Below are positions 19,046 to 30,029 of a stretch of DNA of 64,000 bases, one piece after another. The DNA is taken from contig NC_016946.1 of assembly GCF_000277125.1 (NCBI RefSeq), forward strand, positions 4,464,001 through 4,528,000, in the 5' to 3' direction. Under the pieces are notes generated by a model. That model did no database searches and was not told where the DNA came from. It was given only the letters and a program-made list of their open reading frames with translations. Made by a program: the position numbers and the translations under genes. Position 1 is the stretch's first letter, and each line of letters opens with the position of its first letter. The DNA is from Mycobacterium intracellulare ATCC 13950 (GTDB lineage: Bacteria > Actinomycetota > Actinomycetes > Mycobacteriales > Mycobacteriaceae).

Positions 19046-19585
19046 TCAGCGCTTGCTGTACTGAGGCGCCTTGCGGGCCTTCTTCAGGCCGTACTTCTTG
19101 CGCTCGGTGGCGCGCGGGTCACGGGTGAGGAACCCGGCCTTCTTCAGCGCGGGACGGTCGTCCGGCGAGGCCACGATGAGCGCCCGCGCGATGCCCAGGC
19201 GCAGCGCGCCGGCCTGCCCCGAGGGGCCGCCGCCGTGCAGGTGGGCGTAGACGTCGAAGCTCTCCACCCGGTCCACGGTGACCAGCGGGGCCTTGATGAG
19301 CTGCTGGTGCACCTTGTTGGGGAAGTAGCCCTCCAGGGTGCGGCCGTTCAGGTTGAACTGGCCGGTGCCGGGCACCAGGCGCACCCGCACCACGGCCTCC
19401 TTGCGGCGGCCGACGGTCTGGATGGGCCGTTCGAACACGTAGGGCTCGGCGGGCGCGGCGACGTCGGCGGGCTCCGAGGCCTCGACCGGGGCTTCGGTCA
19501 CCTCGGCGACGGCCACTGTTTCCTCTGCGGTCTCTGGGTTGTCCGGGTTCTCTGGGTTCTCCAGGCCCTCGGTCGTTTCGGTCAC
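19046..19585 (-). CDS. rpsI: 30S ribosomal protein uS9
   Basis: 179 residues. The conserved S9 core starts near residue 55 ([20 protein letters not shown]) and ends with the invariant C-terminal [15 protein letters not shown], whose final Arg contacts P-site tRNA. The first about 48 residues are an acidic, Pro/Glu-rich extension ([14 protein letters not shown] and similar), longer than in my recollection of the 151-residue H37Rv protein. GTG start overlaps the rplM stop by 4 bases. Confidence 0.96.
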   Translation of the reverse strand: MTETTEGLENPENPDNPETAEETVAVAEVTEAPVEASEPADVAAPAEPYVFERPIQTVGRRKEAVVRVRLVPGTGQFNLNGRTLEGYFPNKVHQQLIKAPLVTVDRVESFDVYAHLHGGGPSGQAGALRLGIARALIVASPDDRPALKKAGFLTRDPRATERKKYGLKKARKAPQYSKR

Positions 19586-20025
19586 TGGGCCACCTGCTTG
19601 ATCTCGTACGGAACGGGCTGCTGTGCGACGTGGGGGTGCGTCGGGCCGGCGTAGACGTGCAGCTTGCGCGCGATCTGCCGGGCGAGCTTGTTCTTGGGCA
19701 GCATGCCGACGATCGCGTCCTCCACGACGCGGTCGGGGTGCTTGGCCATCAGCTCGCGGATGGTGCGGCTGCTCAGACCGCCGGGGTACCCCGAGTGGCG
19801 GTACGCCAGCTTCTTGTCCAGCTTCTGGCCGCTGAAGGCGACCTTGTCGGCGTTGATGACGATGACGAAGTCACCGCCGTCGACGTTGGGGGTGAACGTC
19901 GGCTTGTGCTTGCCGCGCAGCAGGTTGGCTGCCGCGACGGCAAGGCGGCCAAGCACCACGTCCGTGGCGTCGATGACGTGCCACGACCTCGTGGTGTCAC
20001 CCGCCTTTGGCGTGTACGTAGGCAT
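19582..20025 (-). CDS. rplM: 50S ribosomal protein uL13
   Basis: 147 residues, normal length: [50 protein letters not shown], and [26 protein letters not shown]. The ATG at 20025 matches the family; a further in-frame start 4 codons upstream (20037) is less likely. First gene of the rplM-rpsI operon. Confidence 0.97.
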   Translation of the reverse strand: MPTYTPKAGDTTRSWHVIDATDVVLGRLAVAAANLLRGKHKPTFTPNVDGGDFVIVINADKVAFSGQKLDKKLAYRHSGYPGGLSSRTIRELMAKHPDRVVEDAIVGMLPKNKLARQIARKLHVYAGPTHPHVAQQPVPYEIKQVAQ

Positions 20026-20205
20026 AGCGCTTACCACTCTTTCTCTGCGAGCCTCTGTTCCGAGGCTGTGGATCCCGGTGTGACCGGGTGCCGGTCAGGC
20101 GTCCGCGGTAAGGGCTTGGTCTCGGCGACCGACGTTGACCCGAGGCCCTGGCGTACCGCACGCCAACGGAGCAGCTTACCGACCGCCATCCCCGCAGGTC
20201 AAAAT

Positions 20206-20250
20206 GACTGTGTGGCCCCGACGGCTCTCCCCCGTCAGGACCACACAGTC
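20206..20250 (-). terminator. Intrinsic terminator of the ESX-4 esxU-esxT operon
   Basis: A 19-base stem (20206-20224 with 20232-20250, two mismatches that are G-U pairs on one strand) closes a 7-base loop, 38 bases past the esxT stop. On the minus strand it is followed by ATTTTG, a short T-run, fitting a factor-independent terminator. It separates ESX-4 transcription from rplM-rpsI. Confidence 0.75.
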
Positions 20251-20287
20251 TCACGCGCGGCCAGACCGCGCGGTGTCTCGTGGGCCG

Positions 20288-20584
20288 CTACCGCGCCCAC
20301 ACGCCGGCGGCGCGGCGGTCGGCGTTGGCCACCTCGTCCGCGCCGTCGCGGACCGCGTTTTCGAGCGCGGCCAGCATCTCGTTGAGCGCGGTCGCCGACT
20401 GGTGCCATTTCAGCTGCTCGGCCTGGTAGGCGGCGGCCGCTTCGCTGGTCCAGAGCTGCTGCAAGGGCGCGATGTGTGCTCTCAGCTCGTCGAGCGCGGC
20501 ATTGAAGCGGGCCGATGTCGAGTGAATTTCCTGGCGCACCGAGTATTCGATTTCACCGAAGTTGTAGGACAACACCGAATCCAC
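20288..20584 (-). CDS. esxT: ESX-4 WXG100-family protein EsxT
   Basis: 98-residue helical-hairpin protein expected to be exported as a heterodimer with EsxU. The turn reads QLWTSEAAAAYQ, so the WXG glycine is Ser here, which fits my recollection of the M. tuberculosis EsxT turn (WTR). The C-terminal helix is long and charged. GTG at 20584 is supported by GAGGAGG about 9 bases upstream; the frame is open further but without such support. Confidence 0.93.
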   Translation of the reverse strand: MDSVLSYNFGEIEYSVRQEIHSTSARFNAALDELRAHIAPLQQLWTSEAAAAYQAEQLKWHQSATALNEMLAALENAVRDGADEVANADRRAAGVWAR

Positions 20585-20598
20585 GGGATCTTTCCTCC

Positions 20599-20916
20599 TC
20601 ACAGGTTTCCGCCGGCGGCGGCGATGCGGTCGGCGTGGCTTTGGCCGGCCTCCTGCAGGGTGGCCGCGTTCTGCCGAATGGTGTCGGCGATGGCGTGTAG
20701 GGCGTGGTAGAGCCGCACCGACTCGGCGTTCCAGCGATCGATCACGTCTTTGAAGCGCGTGGCCGCCGGCCCGCCCCACGCCGACGGCGGCACGCCGCTC
20801 ATCCGGCCGATGAACGCCTGCAACATCGCCCTGATTTCCTCGTTGCGCGCGTCGGTGGTGCCCGCCACCGACCGCATCAGGTCGACGTCGGCGCTCAGTG
20901 GGTTTGGTGCAGCCAT
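20599..20916 (-). CDS. esxU: ESX-4 WXG100-family protein EsxU
   Basis: 105 residues, identical in length to the H37Rv protein as I recall it. Helix-turn-helix with the WXG motif [18 protein letters not shown] (about residues 46-63). Encoded 14 bases upstream of esxT in the same operon. Start ATG at 20916 gives the [18 protein letters not shown]-terminus. Confidence 0.93.
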   Translation of the reverse strand: MAAPNPLSADVDLMRSVAGTTDARNEEIRAMLQAFIGRMSGVPPSAWGGPAATRFKDVIDRWNAESVRLYHALHAIADTIRQNAATLQEAGQSHADRIAAAGGNL

Positions 20917-20959
20917 ACCTATTACGACCGCGACGGGGGTCGTTCGGTTCCACGAATTG

Positions 20960-22189
20960 TCATCCGATCGCGTGGGCGGATCTGACCGCCTGCTCGCACG
21001 CATCGCGGACCCCGCCCTCGTCGCCGGGTCTGCTCTGGCATCCGACGCTGATCCGCACGGGGCCGTCGAGCAGCACCGTCCAGCGCACCTCATGACCCGG
21101 GCGCACCTCGCGGTAGGTCACCGCCGACCGGCCCGCGCTGGTGCCGGACGGGTTGAAGTCGACGAACAGCCCGGCGGGCTCGGCGTCGATCGCGCGTTTC
21201 AACCGTTCGGCGGTGCCGCTGAGCGTCTCGCCGGCCACCGGCGACTGGGTGATGTGCAGCGCGACCTCGGGATCGGCCGGAGACGTGACCTGCACCCGCG
21301 CCGAGCCCGGCCCGGTGACCACCCGTCGCGTCGGCCATGTCGCCGGAACCGACAGCGCCACCCGGCCTTCCACCAAAAACGTCGTGGGCGTGGCCTCTAC
21401 TCGCGTCGGGGGCACTACGCCGCGCCGGTCCGGCGCCATCGCAGCCGGCGCCGCCGCGGCGACGACGATGGCGGCGGCCCCCAGTGTGCCCAGGGCCCGC
21501 ACCCGCGACGGGCGGGCGGTGGGAGGTGCCCCCGACGGCACCGGGCGCTGCGGGAGGGCCGCCCGCGCAAGCCGGGTGAAGCGAATATCGTTGATTTCCA
21601 GCACACTTGGTGCCGACGGCCCGCTCCCGCTTAGCCTCTGGGTGACCGACGCCGCCAGCGCCGACGCCCCGGCGACCGTGCTCGGCGTGTCGATCACCAC
21701 CGCCGCGGGGGCCACGCCGGCGATGACATCCGCGACCGCTTCGGCGACGGATTGTGGATCGGCGTTGCGCGGTACGGCAGTGATCTCGCTCGCGGTGACC
21801 ACCACCAGCCGCTCGGCGATTTCCACCGCCACCGTCGGTTCCGCGCGAGACGCCCGCGTCAGCAGCCACGATCGCGGGCGCGTCCGCACCGCACCGGCCA
21901 CCCTCGCGGCGGCCGCGGTCACCACGCCCACCCGCGAGGAGGACCACCAGGACGGGTGCACGACGACCATGCCGTCGGCGGTTCGGCAGGTTGCCGCTCG
22001 CAGCGCGGCCTCCCACAACGCGTCGACGGTTACCGGCCGCTCCCCCACCAGCGCGACGCGGTCGTCGATCGCGTCCAGGGCGGACCGGATGACGTCGACC
22101 GTCTCGCCCTCGTCGATCGTTCCTGTGCCACAACATAACCGGCGGATAGTGCCCGGCCCGGCCTCGATGATCGGACGGTGTTCGCTCAC
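20960..22189 (-). CDS. Type VII secretion-associated protein, Rv3446c type
   Basis: 409-residue protein found between the Esx pair and EccC in ESX-4 loci. The N-terminal about 210 residues are cytosolic Ala/Val-rich ([35 protein letters not shown]). A hydrophobic segment (about 235-255, [23 protein letters not shown]) would span the membrane. The C-terminal about 150 residues ([30 protein letters not shown]) would be outside. GTG at 22189 overlaps the eccC4 stop by 4 bases. Molecular role is unknown. Confidence 0.86.
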   Translation of the reverse strand: MSEHRPIIEAGPGTIRRLCCGTGTIDEGETVDVIRSALDAIDDRVALVGERPVTVDALWEAALRAATCRTADGMVVVHPSWWSSSRVGVVTAAAARVAGAVRTRPRSWLLTRASRAEPTVAVEIAERLVVVTASEITAVPRNADPQSVAEAVADVIAGVAPAAVVIDTPSTVAGASALAASVTQRLSGSGPSAPSVLEINDIRFTRLARAALPQRPVPSGAPPTARPSRVRALGTLGAAAIVVAAAAPAAMAPDRRGVVPPTRVEATPTTFLVEGRVALSVPATWPTRRVVTGPGSARVQVTSPADPEVALHITQSPVAGETLSGTAERLKRAIDAEPAGLFVDFNPSGTSAGRSAVTYREVRPGHEVRWTVLLDGPVRISVGCQSRPGDEGGVRDACEQAVRSAHAIG

Positions 22190-25100
22190 GGCGGGCTCCA
22201 TGCCACCTGGACGAGGTCTTCGTCGGCGGTACGGTTGGTCAGCAAGCCGCGGCCCGGCGGCAATTGCGCCGGCCGAGCGCGGCCGAACGGCGCGCCCTCG
22301 CTGGGAGATCCGCTCATCATCAGCGACATGCAACCGAGGTCACGCAGACCCGCGAGCACCGGCTCGAACATCGCGCGCTCCGCCCCGGCGCCGCGCCGGG
22401 CGACGACGAGGTGTAATCCCAAATCTTGTGCGTAGGGTAGGAATTCGGCGATCGGACCCAGCGGGTTTCCCGTCGGCGTGGCGACCAGGTCGTAGTCGTC
22501 GACCACGACGTAGATCTGCGGCCCGGACCACCACGCGCGGCTGCGCAACTCGGCCTGGCTCGCGTCGGGCGGCGGCATTCGTGCGCTCAGCAGGGCGAGC
22601 ACGTCGGGCAGCAGCGCGGCCAACGCGGCCGGCGACATCGCATACCCGCGGAGATGCTCCGACTCGACAACGCCGAGCAGCGTGCGCCGGAAGTCGACGA
22701 TCAACAGCTGTGCTTGCGCGGCGGTCTTCGTCCGGACCAGCTCACGGCACAAGGTACGCAGCGTCGCCGTCTTCCCGCACGCGTTGTCGCCGAGGATCAC
22801 CAGATGCGGCTGACCGTCGAAATCGATTGCCGCCGGGCATAGTTCGCGCTCTCGCAGGCCGAGCAGCACTTGGGCGCGAAGCTCGGCTCCCGACCCGCGC
22901 ACCAAGGTCTCGCGGTCCACGTGATCGGGCAAGAGCGGTATCGGCGGCGCAACCGAGTGACCGGCGGGCACCTCGGCGACGGGCCTTGCGACCACCATGT
23001 GCAGCCCGTCCCGGGACAGGCCCCGTCCCGGGCTGTCGTGCGGGACGTGCGCGGCGGCCTTGCGGTCCAGTTCGGAGTCGGCGGGATCGCCGAGCCGTAA
23101 CTCGACGCGGGTGCCGAGCTGATCCCGCAGCGACGGCCTGACGTCGGCCCAGCGCGACGCCGACAACACCACGTGCACACCGAACGAAAGCCCATGGGTC
23201 GCAAGGGCGGTGATCGAGGCCTCCAGCGCCTCGAATTCCTGGCGCACGGTTGCCCAGCCGTCGATGACGAGGAAGACGTCGCCGAACGGATCATCGTTGG
23301 CGACGCCGGCTGCGGCCCGCCGGCGATAGTCGGCGATCGAGCCGATCGCGTGCTCACCGAATATGGCTTCACGCCGCCGCACGACCGACTCGCATTCGGC
23401 GACGATCCGCCCGACGAGTCGGGACTCGGCCCTGCCGGCGACCGCGCCGACGTGCGGCAACGACCGCACCGACGACAGCGTCCCGCCACCGAAATCCAAG
23501 CAGTAGAACTGCACCTGGCTCGCGTCGTGCGTGGCCGCCAGGGCGGTGATGAGTGTGCGCAGCGCCGTCGACTTGCCGGATTGGGGCCCCCCGACGATCG
23601 CCGCGTTGCCGGCGGCCCCGGACAGGTCGATCATCAGTGGCGTTCGGCGCTGTTCGAAGGGGCGGTCGACAAGGCCGATGGGGACGGCGGTCAGGCCGGC
23701 CGGCATGAGCTCCGCGCTGTGCAGCAGGGTGTGCAGCTGCGGAGCCGGCCCCAGCGGGGGCAGCCAAACCCGGTGCGCGGGCGGCCCCTGGCCGCGCAGC
23801 CGGTCCAGGACCGCATGGTAGATGGCCGGCGGGGAAGTCATGTTCGCCCGGTGGGTGCGACGGACCGCGCCGGTGACGCGGGTCGTGAACGCCTGGGCCG
23901 AGCGCGCCGCGGCGGGGGCCTTATCCGGGGAAGCGTCCGTCCGCAGCGGTCCCGAAACCGAGGCGGCCTGGAAGCGAATCGGTTCGCCACCGCCGATCCG
24001 CAGGAAGCCGGCGCCGGGCGCGGCGGGCAGCTCGTACGCATCGAGATTGCCCAGCACCGTGCGGGATTCGGCGGCGGACAGGGTCTTCAGGCACAGGCGG
24101 TACGACAGGTGGGCGTCAAGCCCGCGTAGCCGGCCCTCGTCGAGGCGCTGGCTGGCCAGCAGCAGGTGCATGCCCAGGGATCGGCCGAGACGACCGATCG
24201 CCACGAAGGTGTCGGCGAAATCTGGTTGTTGGCTGAGCAATTCGGTGAACTCGTCGACGATGATGAACAGCGCCGGGAGGGCCGGCAGCGCCCCCGGCGG
24301 GTCGCCGCTGCGGCGCGCGCCTTCGTAGGCCTCGACGCTGACGCAGCCCGCCGTGCGCAGCAGCTGCTGGCGACGATTCATCTCGCCGGCCAGCGCGTCG
24401 CGCATGCGGCTCACCAGCGGCGCGTCGTCGGCCAGGTTGGTGATCACGGCGGCCACGTGTGGCGCTCGCGCATAGTCGAGAAAGGTTGCCCCGCCCTTGA
24501 AGTCGATGAGCAACAGGTTGAGCGTCAGCGGGGGGTTACGGACCATCATGCCCAGCGCGATCGTTCGCAACAGCTCCGATTTTCCCGACCCGGTGGCACC
24601 GATGCAGAGCCCGTGCGGGCCCATCCCGCCCTCGGCCGGCTCTTTGATGTCCAGCTCGAGCGGTGCGCCCTGCATGGTGGTGCCGATGGGGACGCGCAGG
24701 CGGTCGCGGCGCGCCTGGCCGCGCCATAGCGTCGCCGGGTCGAAACGATGCACGTCGCGCAGACCGACCAATCCGGGCCAACCGGGATCACCGCCCCCCA
24801 CGCTCCCCCGAAGACCGGCCAGCCGGAGGGCGCACACCAGCGCGTCGACGGGCTCCATCCGGTCGGGGCACGAAACCGGCGCCGTGTCGCCGGAGCGCCG
24901 GATGGTCAGCGGCGCACCGTCATTGACGTTGCCGATCGCGATGGTGATGGCGCCGCCGAGCGCGGCGGGACCCTCGTCCAGCTCGGCGACCACCACCACC
25001 CGAGTCGCCGAAACGCCCGCGAGCGCGCCCTGCGCCTGCGCGGCATCCGAATAGACCATCCGCGCCGGACCGGCCGCGTCGGAATCGCCGGGATGTTGGT

Positions 25101-25875
25101 TGTGCGGCAACCATTTCAGCCATTCCCAGTGGGCGCGATGCGGGTCGCTGACCGCGGCGGCGATCCGCACCTGATCGGGCGCATGCTGCACGGCGAGCTG
25201 GCAGATCATCGCGCGTAGCAAGCCACGCGCGGCCCTCGCGTCGCCGTCGATCGTCACCAGCGATCCGTCCCGCAGGTCGATCGGTACCGGCGCGACGACC
25301 GTCGAATACGCGTGGAGGAACCGGCGCAACGCCGTGTCGGTGACCGGGTCGCGTAGCTCCTCGGCAGCGAGCTCCGGCGCCACCAAACGACGGGCGAGCG
25401 GCTGGGGGCCCATGCCCACCCGCACGACGCAGAAGTCCGCGTCGTCCGGTCCGCGCTGCCACATCCGAGCGCCGCCGACCAACGTCCACAGTGTGTCCGG
25501 ATGGGGATGACGCCGAATGGCGCACGCGCGCTGCGCCATAGCGACCTCGGATACGGATTGGCTGAGCCGACTCAGGTAGTCGAGATACCGTCCGCGGTCG
25601 GCATCGATGCCATCGCCGCGCCGGCGCGCCCGGCCGGTCAGCCCGGACGCCAGGGCCGAGACCAGCATCATCAGCGGAAAGGCCAGGAACACGGGGTTGC
25701 GGGCCATGGCGGTCCCCGACGCGAACGCGGCGGCCATGATGCCGATGCTCACCACGGAGATCGCCACCGGCAGCAGGCGGGGCAGCAGCCCGGGCCCCGC
25801 CGATGGCGGCAGGTCCGGTGGCGCCTCGACCACGATTGGCGCCTGTTGTGCCTCGGGCAACAACATCTCGGTCAT
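22186..25875 (-). CDS. eccC4: ESX-4 FtsK/SpoIIIE-type ATPase EccC4
   Basis: Motor of the type VII secretion system, 1229 residues, with the EccCa and EccCb parts in one chain. Two N-terminal transmembrane segments (about 31-53 and 60-80). Three ATPase domains follow: Walker A GATGSGKS (426-433) with Walker B LFIIVDEF (about 536-543); GGPQSGKS (762-769) with VFLVIDGW (about 867-874); and GDNACGKT (1029-1036) with IYVVVDDYD. All three P-loops keep Lys and Ser/Thr. Starts 126 bases from divergent eccD4. Confidence 0.95.
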   Translation of the reverse strand: MTEMLLPEAQQAPIVVEAPPDLPPSAGPGLLPRLLPVAISVVSIGIMAAAFASGTAMARNPVFLAFPLMMLVSALASGLTGRARRRGDGIDADRGRYLDYLSRLSQSVSEVAMAQRACAIRRHPHPDTLWTLVGGARMWQRGPDDADFCVVRVGMGPQPLARRLVAPELAAEELRDPVTDTALRRFLHAYSTVVAPVPIDLRDGSLVTIDGDARAARGLLRAMICQLAVQHAPDQVRIAAAVSDPHRAHWEWLKWLPHNQHPGDSDAAGPARMVYSDAAQAQGALAGVSATRVVVVAELDEGPAALGGAITIAIGNVNDGAPLTIRRSGDTAPVSCPDRMEPVDALVCALRLAGLRGSVGGGDPGWPGLVGLRDVHRFDPATLWRGQARRDRLRVPIGTTMQGAPLELDIKEPAEGGMGPHGLCIGATGSGKSELLRTIALGMMVRNPPLTLNLLLIDFKGGATFLDYARAPHVAAVITNLADDAPLVSRMRDALAGEMNRRQQLLRTAGCVSVEAYEGARRSGDPPGALPALPALFIIVDEFTELLSQQPDFADTFVAIGRLGRSLGMHLLLASQRLDEGRLRGLDAHLSYRLCLKTLSAAESRTVLGNLDAYELPAAPGAGFLRIGGGEPIRFQAASVSGPLRTDASPDKAPAAARSAQAFTTRVTGAVRRTHRANMTSPPAIYHAVLDRLRGQGPPAHRVWLPPLGPAPQLHTLLHSAELMPAGLTAVPIGLVDRPFEQRRTPLMIDLSGAAGNAAIVGGPQSGKSTALRTLITALAATHDASQVQFYCLDFGGGTLSSVRSLPHVGAVAGRAESRLVGRIVAECESVVRRREAIFGEHAIGSIADYRRRAAAGVANDDPFGDVFLVIDGWATVRQEFEALEASITALATHGLSFGVHVVLSASRWADVRPSLRDQLGTRVELRLGDPADSELDRKAAAHVPHDSPGRGLSRDGLHMVVARPVAEVPAGHSVAPPIPLLPDHVDRETLVRGSGAELRAQVLLGLRERELCPAAIDFDGQPHLVILGDNACGKTATLRTLCRELVRTKTAAQAQLLIVDFRRTLLGVVESEHLRGYAMSPAALAALLPDVLALLSARMPPPDASQAELRSRAWWSGPQIYVVVDDYDLVATPTGNPLGPIAEFLPYAQDLGLHLVVARRGAGAERAMFEPVLAGLRDLGCMSLMMSGSPSEGAPFGRARPAQLPPGRGLLTNRTADEDLVQVAWSPP

Positions 25876-26001
25876 CGCATCGCCTCCAGTTCGACGACGG
25901 TAGGGAGCACCGAAAACGGCGACAAGTCACCTGTGGACAGCCGGATACCGGGGCGTCGAAACCCGGCTATGTTCGCCAGGATCCGACCGAAGGGATCGCC
26001 A
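25876..26001. promoter_or_regulatory. Divergent promoter region eccC4 / eccD4
   Basis: The 126 bases between the oppositely directed eccC4 and eccD4 must carry both promoters. I see no convincing -10/-35 pair or palindrome. If eccD4 starts at the ATG 25969 rather than TTG 26002, the region shrinks to 93 bases. Confidence 0.5.
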
Positions 26002-27378
26002 TTGGCTGCATCCGATACCGGGCTGTGCCGGGTCCGCGTTCATTGGGGCACCGCCGTCGCCGATCTGGCGCTACCCGCCGGAGTGCCTGTCGCGGTGTTG
26101 ATTCCGTCGCTCATCGACGCGCTCGGGGTCAGTCACGCCGACCAGGAGGCGGTGCGCTACCAGGTGTCGATCCCTGGCGCGTCCGCGCTGGACCCGTCGA
26201 CGACGTTGGCGCAGAACCGCATCGGCGACGGCGCGGTCTTGGTGCTGAGCACACCCCCCGTGCCGTTACCCGCGCCGCGTTACGTCGACATCGCGCGGGA
26301 GGTGGCGGCCACGCTGGAGGGGCCCGCTCGGTTGCGTGGCGGTGCCGCAACTCGGCGGGTCACCCGGCTCTGCGGAGCGACTGCGGCCGTCGTCCTGACG
26401 GCGGTGGGCGGGCTGGCTTTGGTCCGAAACACCTTCAGCGACAGCCACCCTCGAGACGTCGGGATGACGGGCGCCGCTTTGGGATCGGCCGCCCTCGTCG
26501 CGCTCGGGCTTGCCGCGGTCGCGCACCGGGCCTACCGAGACCCGATCGCCGGGCTGGCGCTGAGCGTGATCGCCACCGTCTTCGCGGCGGTGGCCGGGTT
26601 TGTGATGGTGCCCGGTGGCCCAAGCGTTTCCAACGTGTTGCTGGCCGCCGCGGCAGCGGCCGTCACCGCCGTGCTGGCGATGCGGCTGTCGGGCTGCGGC
26701 GTCGTCGCGTTGACGGCGGCGGCGTGCTTCGCGGCGGCCGTCGCCGCGGCGGCGCTGGTGGGCGCGATCACCGCCGCGCCTGTGCATGTCATCGCGTCGG
26801 CATCCGCGGTCCTGTCGCTCGGTCTGCTCGGGGCGGCGCCGCGCATGTCCATCGCGCTGGCGAGGTTGTCGCCCCGATTTGCGACGACGGACTTCGCTGA
26901 CCCCGGCCCGAGTGACTCGCGGGTGCCCGCGCAAGCGATCCGCGCCGACCGGTGGTTGGTGAGCCTGCGCGCGGGGCTGTCGTCGTCGGCCGGCGTCGGC
27001 GCCGCTCTCACCGTGCTCGCCGGCGCACCGCGGCTGTCCTGCATGGCGTTCGGGACCGTCACCGCCGCCCTGTTCCTGCTGCGCTGCAGGTCCGGCGCAG
27101 GCGCCGGGCTGCTGAGCTTTGCCGTCGGCGGAACCCTCATCGCGGCAACGACCTTCGGCGTCACGGTACTGCGCATGCAGATGCCCGGACCGCTTCTCGC
27201 GGCGGCGACGGCGCTGGCCGCCGCCGCGATGTACCTCGGGTTAGCCGCGACACCCTCCTCGCCCGTCGCGCTCCGATGTGTCGAAGTGCTCGAGTGGCTG
27301 GCGTGGTCGGCACTGGTCCCGCTGGCCTGCTGGATCAGCGAACTCTACGGCGCGGTCCGGGGATTGCATCTCACGTGA
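26002..27378 (+). CDS. eccD4: ESX-4 integral membrane protein EccD4
   Basis: Main membrane channel component. 458 residues. The N-terminal ubiquitin-like cytosolic domain (LCRVRVHWGTAVADLALPAG, about residues 7-90) is followed by about eleven Ala/Val/Leu-rich transmembrane segments from about 125 onwards. TTG at 26002 with AGGGA seven bases upstream gives a length near the 467 residues I recall for H37Rv; ATG 25969 is an alternative. Its TGA overlaps the GTG of mycP4. Confidence 0.92.
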   Translation: MAASDTGLCRVRVHWGTAVADLALPAGVPVAVLIPSLIDALGVSHADQEAVRYQVSIPGASALDPSTTLAQNRIGDGAVLVLSTPPVPLPAPRYVDIAREVAATLEGPARLRGGAATRRVTRLCGATAAVVLTAVGGLALVRNTFSDSHPRDVGMTGAALGSAALVALGLAAVAHRAYRDPIAGLALSVIATVFAAVAGFVMVPGGPSVSNVLLAAAAAAVTAVLAMRLSGCGVVALTAAACFAAAVAAAALVGAITAAPVHVIASASAVLSLGLLGAAPRMSIALARLSPRFATTDFADPGPSDSRVPAQAIRADRWLVSLRAGLSSSAGVGAALTVLAGAPRLSCMAFGTVTAALFLLRCRSGAGAGLLSFAVGGTLIAATTFGVTVLRMQMPGPLLAAATALAAAAMYLGLAATPSSPVALRCVEVLEWLAWSALVPLACWISELYGAVRGLHLT

Positions 27379-28691
27379 GGAACTCGCACGTTGGGCGCGT
27401 GCTCGCGGTGTCGGCGCTGACGATGCTCGCCGCGTTCGGAACGCCGCCGGCGCAGGCGGTTTCGCCACCCGGCATCGACGACAAGTGGCTGCCCGGGCCC
27501 GCCTTGCCCGCGCCAACGCGGCCGACCGTGCAGCGCGAGGTCTGCGCGGCGCTGACGCTCGACTCGAGGCCGGGCCGTAACCAGCCGCCTGGGGCGTTCG
27601 ATCTCTCGGAGGTGTGGCGCCTCACCCGCGGCGCCGGACAACGGATCGCGGTCATCGACACCGGGGTCTCGCGGCACCGCCGGCTGCCCGACGTGGTGCC
27701 CGGGGGTGACTACGTGTCGACCGGCGACGGCACGCAGGACTGCGACGCGCACGGCACGCTGGTCGCGGGAATCATAGCGGCCGCAGCGGATTCCAAGTCG
27801 GACGGCTTCAGCGGGATCGCTCCGGAGGCCACGTTGATCAGCATTCGGCAGTCCAGCGCGAAGTTCGCGCCCGCCACCGACCGGTCCCGCTCAGGGGTGG
27901 GTGACGTCGACACCATGGCGAAAGCCGTTCGGACCGCAGCGGATCTGGGCGCGTCGGTGATCAACATTTCCTCGGTGGCGTGCGTTCCGGTGGCCGCCGC
28001 GCTCGACGACCGTGCGCTGGGCGCCGCGCTGGCCTACGCCGTCGACGTCAAGAATGCCGTCGTGGTTGCGGCGGCGGGGAATACCGGCGGCGCCGCGCAG
28101 TGCCCGCCGCAGCGACCGGACGCCACCTGGCAGACCATCACGGTCGCGGTCAGTCCCGCGTGGTACGACGACTACGTGCTGACCGTCGGTTCGGTGAACG
28201 CCGAAGGTGCGCCCTCGGGTTTCAGCCTTGCCGGACCTTGGGTCGATGTCGCCGCGACCGGCGAGGCCGTGGCCTCCCTCGCGCCGGATCCGGTGTCGGG
28301 CACGAGTTATGCCGCCCCGGTGGTGAGCGGCCTGGCCGCGCTCATCCGGGCCCGCTTCCCGGCGCTGACCGCGCGGCAGGTGATGCAGCGCATCGAGTCG
28401 ACCGCGCATCATCCGCCCGCGGGGTGGGATCCGCTCGTCGGCAACGGCACCATCGATCCGCTCGCCGCGGTCAGCACCGGGATGGGCCCGCCCGCCACCA
28501 CTCCCAAGCCGCCGCCTGCCGCGGCGCCGGCCGCCGTGTCGCCGCCGACGACCCGATCGCGCGATACCCGCGCCCGGGACACCGCGGTGCGCGGCGCCGC
28601 GGTTTGCCTCGTCGCGCTGACGGTCGCGCTCGCCGCCGGAGGGGTCAGAAGCCGGTTACGGGGAGCCCGCGACCGCGTCCCGGGCGATTGA
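27375..28691 (+). CDS. mycP4: ESX-4 mycosin serine protease MycP4
   Basis: Subtilisin-like membrane-anchored protease of type VII secretion. 438 residues. Signal peptide (about 1-30, GRVLAVSALTMLAAFGTPPAQA). Catalytic triad: Asp in RIAVIDTGVSRHRR, His in DCDAHGTLVAGIIAA, Ser in SGTSYAAPVVSGLAALIRA. A proline-rich linker precedes a C-terminal transmembrane helix (VCLVALTVALAAGGV). GTG start overlaps eccD4 (GTGA). The last 36 bases overlap convergent eccB4. Confidence 0.94.
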   Translation: MRNSHVGRVLAVSALTMLAAFGTPPAQAVSPPGIDDKWLPGPALPAPTRPTVQREVCAALTLDSRPGRNQPPGAFDLSEVWRLTRGAGQRIAVIDTGVSRHRRLPDVVPGGDYVSTGDGTQDCDAHGTLVAGIIAAAADSKSDGFSGIAPEATLISIRQSSAKFAPATDRSRSGVGDVDTMAKAVRTAADLGASVINISSVACVPVAAALDDRALGAALAYAVDVKNAVVVAAAGNTGGAAQCPPQRPDATWQTITVAVSPAWYDDYVLTVGSVNAEGAPSGFSLAGPWVDVAATGEAVASLAPDPVSGTSYAAPVVSGLAALIRARFPALTARQVMQRIESTAHHPPAGWDPLVGNGTIDPLAAVSTGMGPPATTPKPPPAAAPAAVSPPTTRSRDTRARDTAVRGAAVCLVALTVALAAGGVRSRLRGARDRVPGD

Positions 28692-30029
28692 CGCGCCGCG
28701 TCTGCTCAGCTCCGGTCCCGCCGGCAAGAGCGTGAGGATCGACCAGGGCGCCGGGGTCGGCCCGGAGAGGCCGAGATCGTGCGCGGCGTCGTCGTCGGGG
28801 ATGGCGAATCGCACCCCGGTGTCGACGATCAGGTAGCGGGTGCCGGCTTTGTCGCCCGCCCGCACGTAGGCGCTGCGGCCGGTCGGCACGTACGCGGCAT
28901 CCAGCGCGGGACCCCGGCCGTCCGCCTGCGCCAGCGTCACCGCCGCCTGACCGGGCGGCACGGGCAGCCGGCCCCCCGCCAGCAAAGCCACCCCCGCTCG
29001 CCCGCCCGCCCAGCTGGCGCATAACGTGCCGGCGGCCTCCGGCAGCGTCGGCGCCCGGTCGGGGAAACCGGCCACGGGCAGCTCGGCGACGACGGGCGCG
29101 GCCCGGATCGCCGCGGGCGCGACGGTGATGGGACTGACCGTGCCCTGGGAGCTGCTAAAACGCATCAGGTCGGCGGCGACCTGGCCGATCCGCTGCACGC
29201 CGTCGGCCAGCACCGCGTAATACTCGTCACCGTCGGCGCGTGTGACGCGCAGCACACTGCCGACGCGAAACCCCGCCAGCCCGGGCGCGGCGCCCCCGAG
29301 GCCGCGGATGCGGGGCGCCGAGATCGGCGGCGCCTCGGGCATGGCGTTCAGCAACGCTTGCGAGACGAGCCGCGGCGCGTGGCCCTCGAGTCGGAGCGCC
29401 CGCACGACGGCCGCATCTTCCAGGTCCACGATGGCCCGGTGCCCGTCGTAGAGCAAATAGGCCGGCGAACCCGAGGAGACCGCGGCAAGGACGGCCTGCC
29501 CGGGGGGCATGCGGGTGACCCCGTTGTCGGCGACGGGGCCGACGATGACCGTCGTGCTGCTGGCGTCGTCACTGTCGCACATCGAGAAGGCCAGTTCCTG
29601 CGCGGGCAGGGGCCTGCCGACGAATTGCGGTGCACCCGGGATGCCCAGCAGCGGGCCGCGTTTGGCGCGCTCCAGGTCGGCCTCGCGGATCGGCTGCGGA
29701 TCGGCGGCCGTCCCCGCGATGAGCCGCGCGGAGGCCAGGTTCGGCACCGGATGCCAGACATCGCCCACTCGAACGAACAGCGCACCCGAGTCCCGGGACA
29801 TCACGATCTGCGCCCGATCCAACGCGACGTGCGGGCTCAGCAAACCCAGCAGCGCACAGCCCGCCAGCGCGAGGACCGTGAACACACACCCGGCTGCCAG
29901 CGATGCCGACGGCATCCGCGCCCGGGGACCGGTCGGGTATATCGCCTCGCCCAGCAACGCGCATTCGGTGCGGCGCACGAGGTACCGGTGAGCGCTGACG
30001 CGCAGCCACGTGGTCGGCTGACGCGGCAC
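28656..30029 (-). CDS. eccB4: ESX-4 membrane protein EccB4
   Basis: 457 residues. A short cytosolic N-terminus (TTWLRVSAHRYLVRRTECALLG) precedes one transmembrane segment (about 45-66, LAAGCVFTVLALAGCALLGLL) and a large periplasmic part of repeat and core domains with the characteristic DEYYAVLADGVQRIGQVAADL and GVRFAIPDDDAAHDLGL. GTG at 30029 is chosen for GGGGGGA just upstream and for matching the family N-terminus. It completes a full ESX-4 core set. Confidence 0.93.
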   Translation of the reverse strand: MPRQPTTWLRVSAHRYLVRRTECALLGEAIYPTGPRARMPSASLAAGCVFTVLALAGCALLGLLSPHVALDRAQIVMSRDSGALFVRVGDVWHPVPNLASARLIAGTAADPQPIREADLERAKRGPLLGIPGAPQFVGRPLPAQELAFSMCDSDDASSTTVIVGPVADNGVTRMPPGQAVLAAVSSGSPAYLLYDGHRAIVDLEDAAVVRALRLEGHAPRLVSQALLNAMPEAPPISAPRIRGLGGAAPGLAGFRVGSVLRVTRADGDEYYAVLADGVQRIGQVAADLMRFSSSQGTVSPITVAPAAIRAAPVVAELPVAGFPDRAPTLPEAAGTLCASWAGGRAGVALLAGGRLPVPPGQAAVTLAQADGRGPALDAAYVPTGRSAYVRAGDKAGTRYLIVDTGVRFAIPDDDAAHDLGLSGPTPAPWSILTLLPAGPELSRRGASIARDAVAGSP

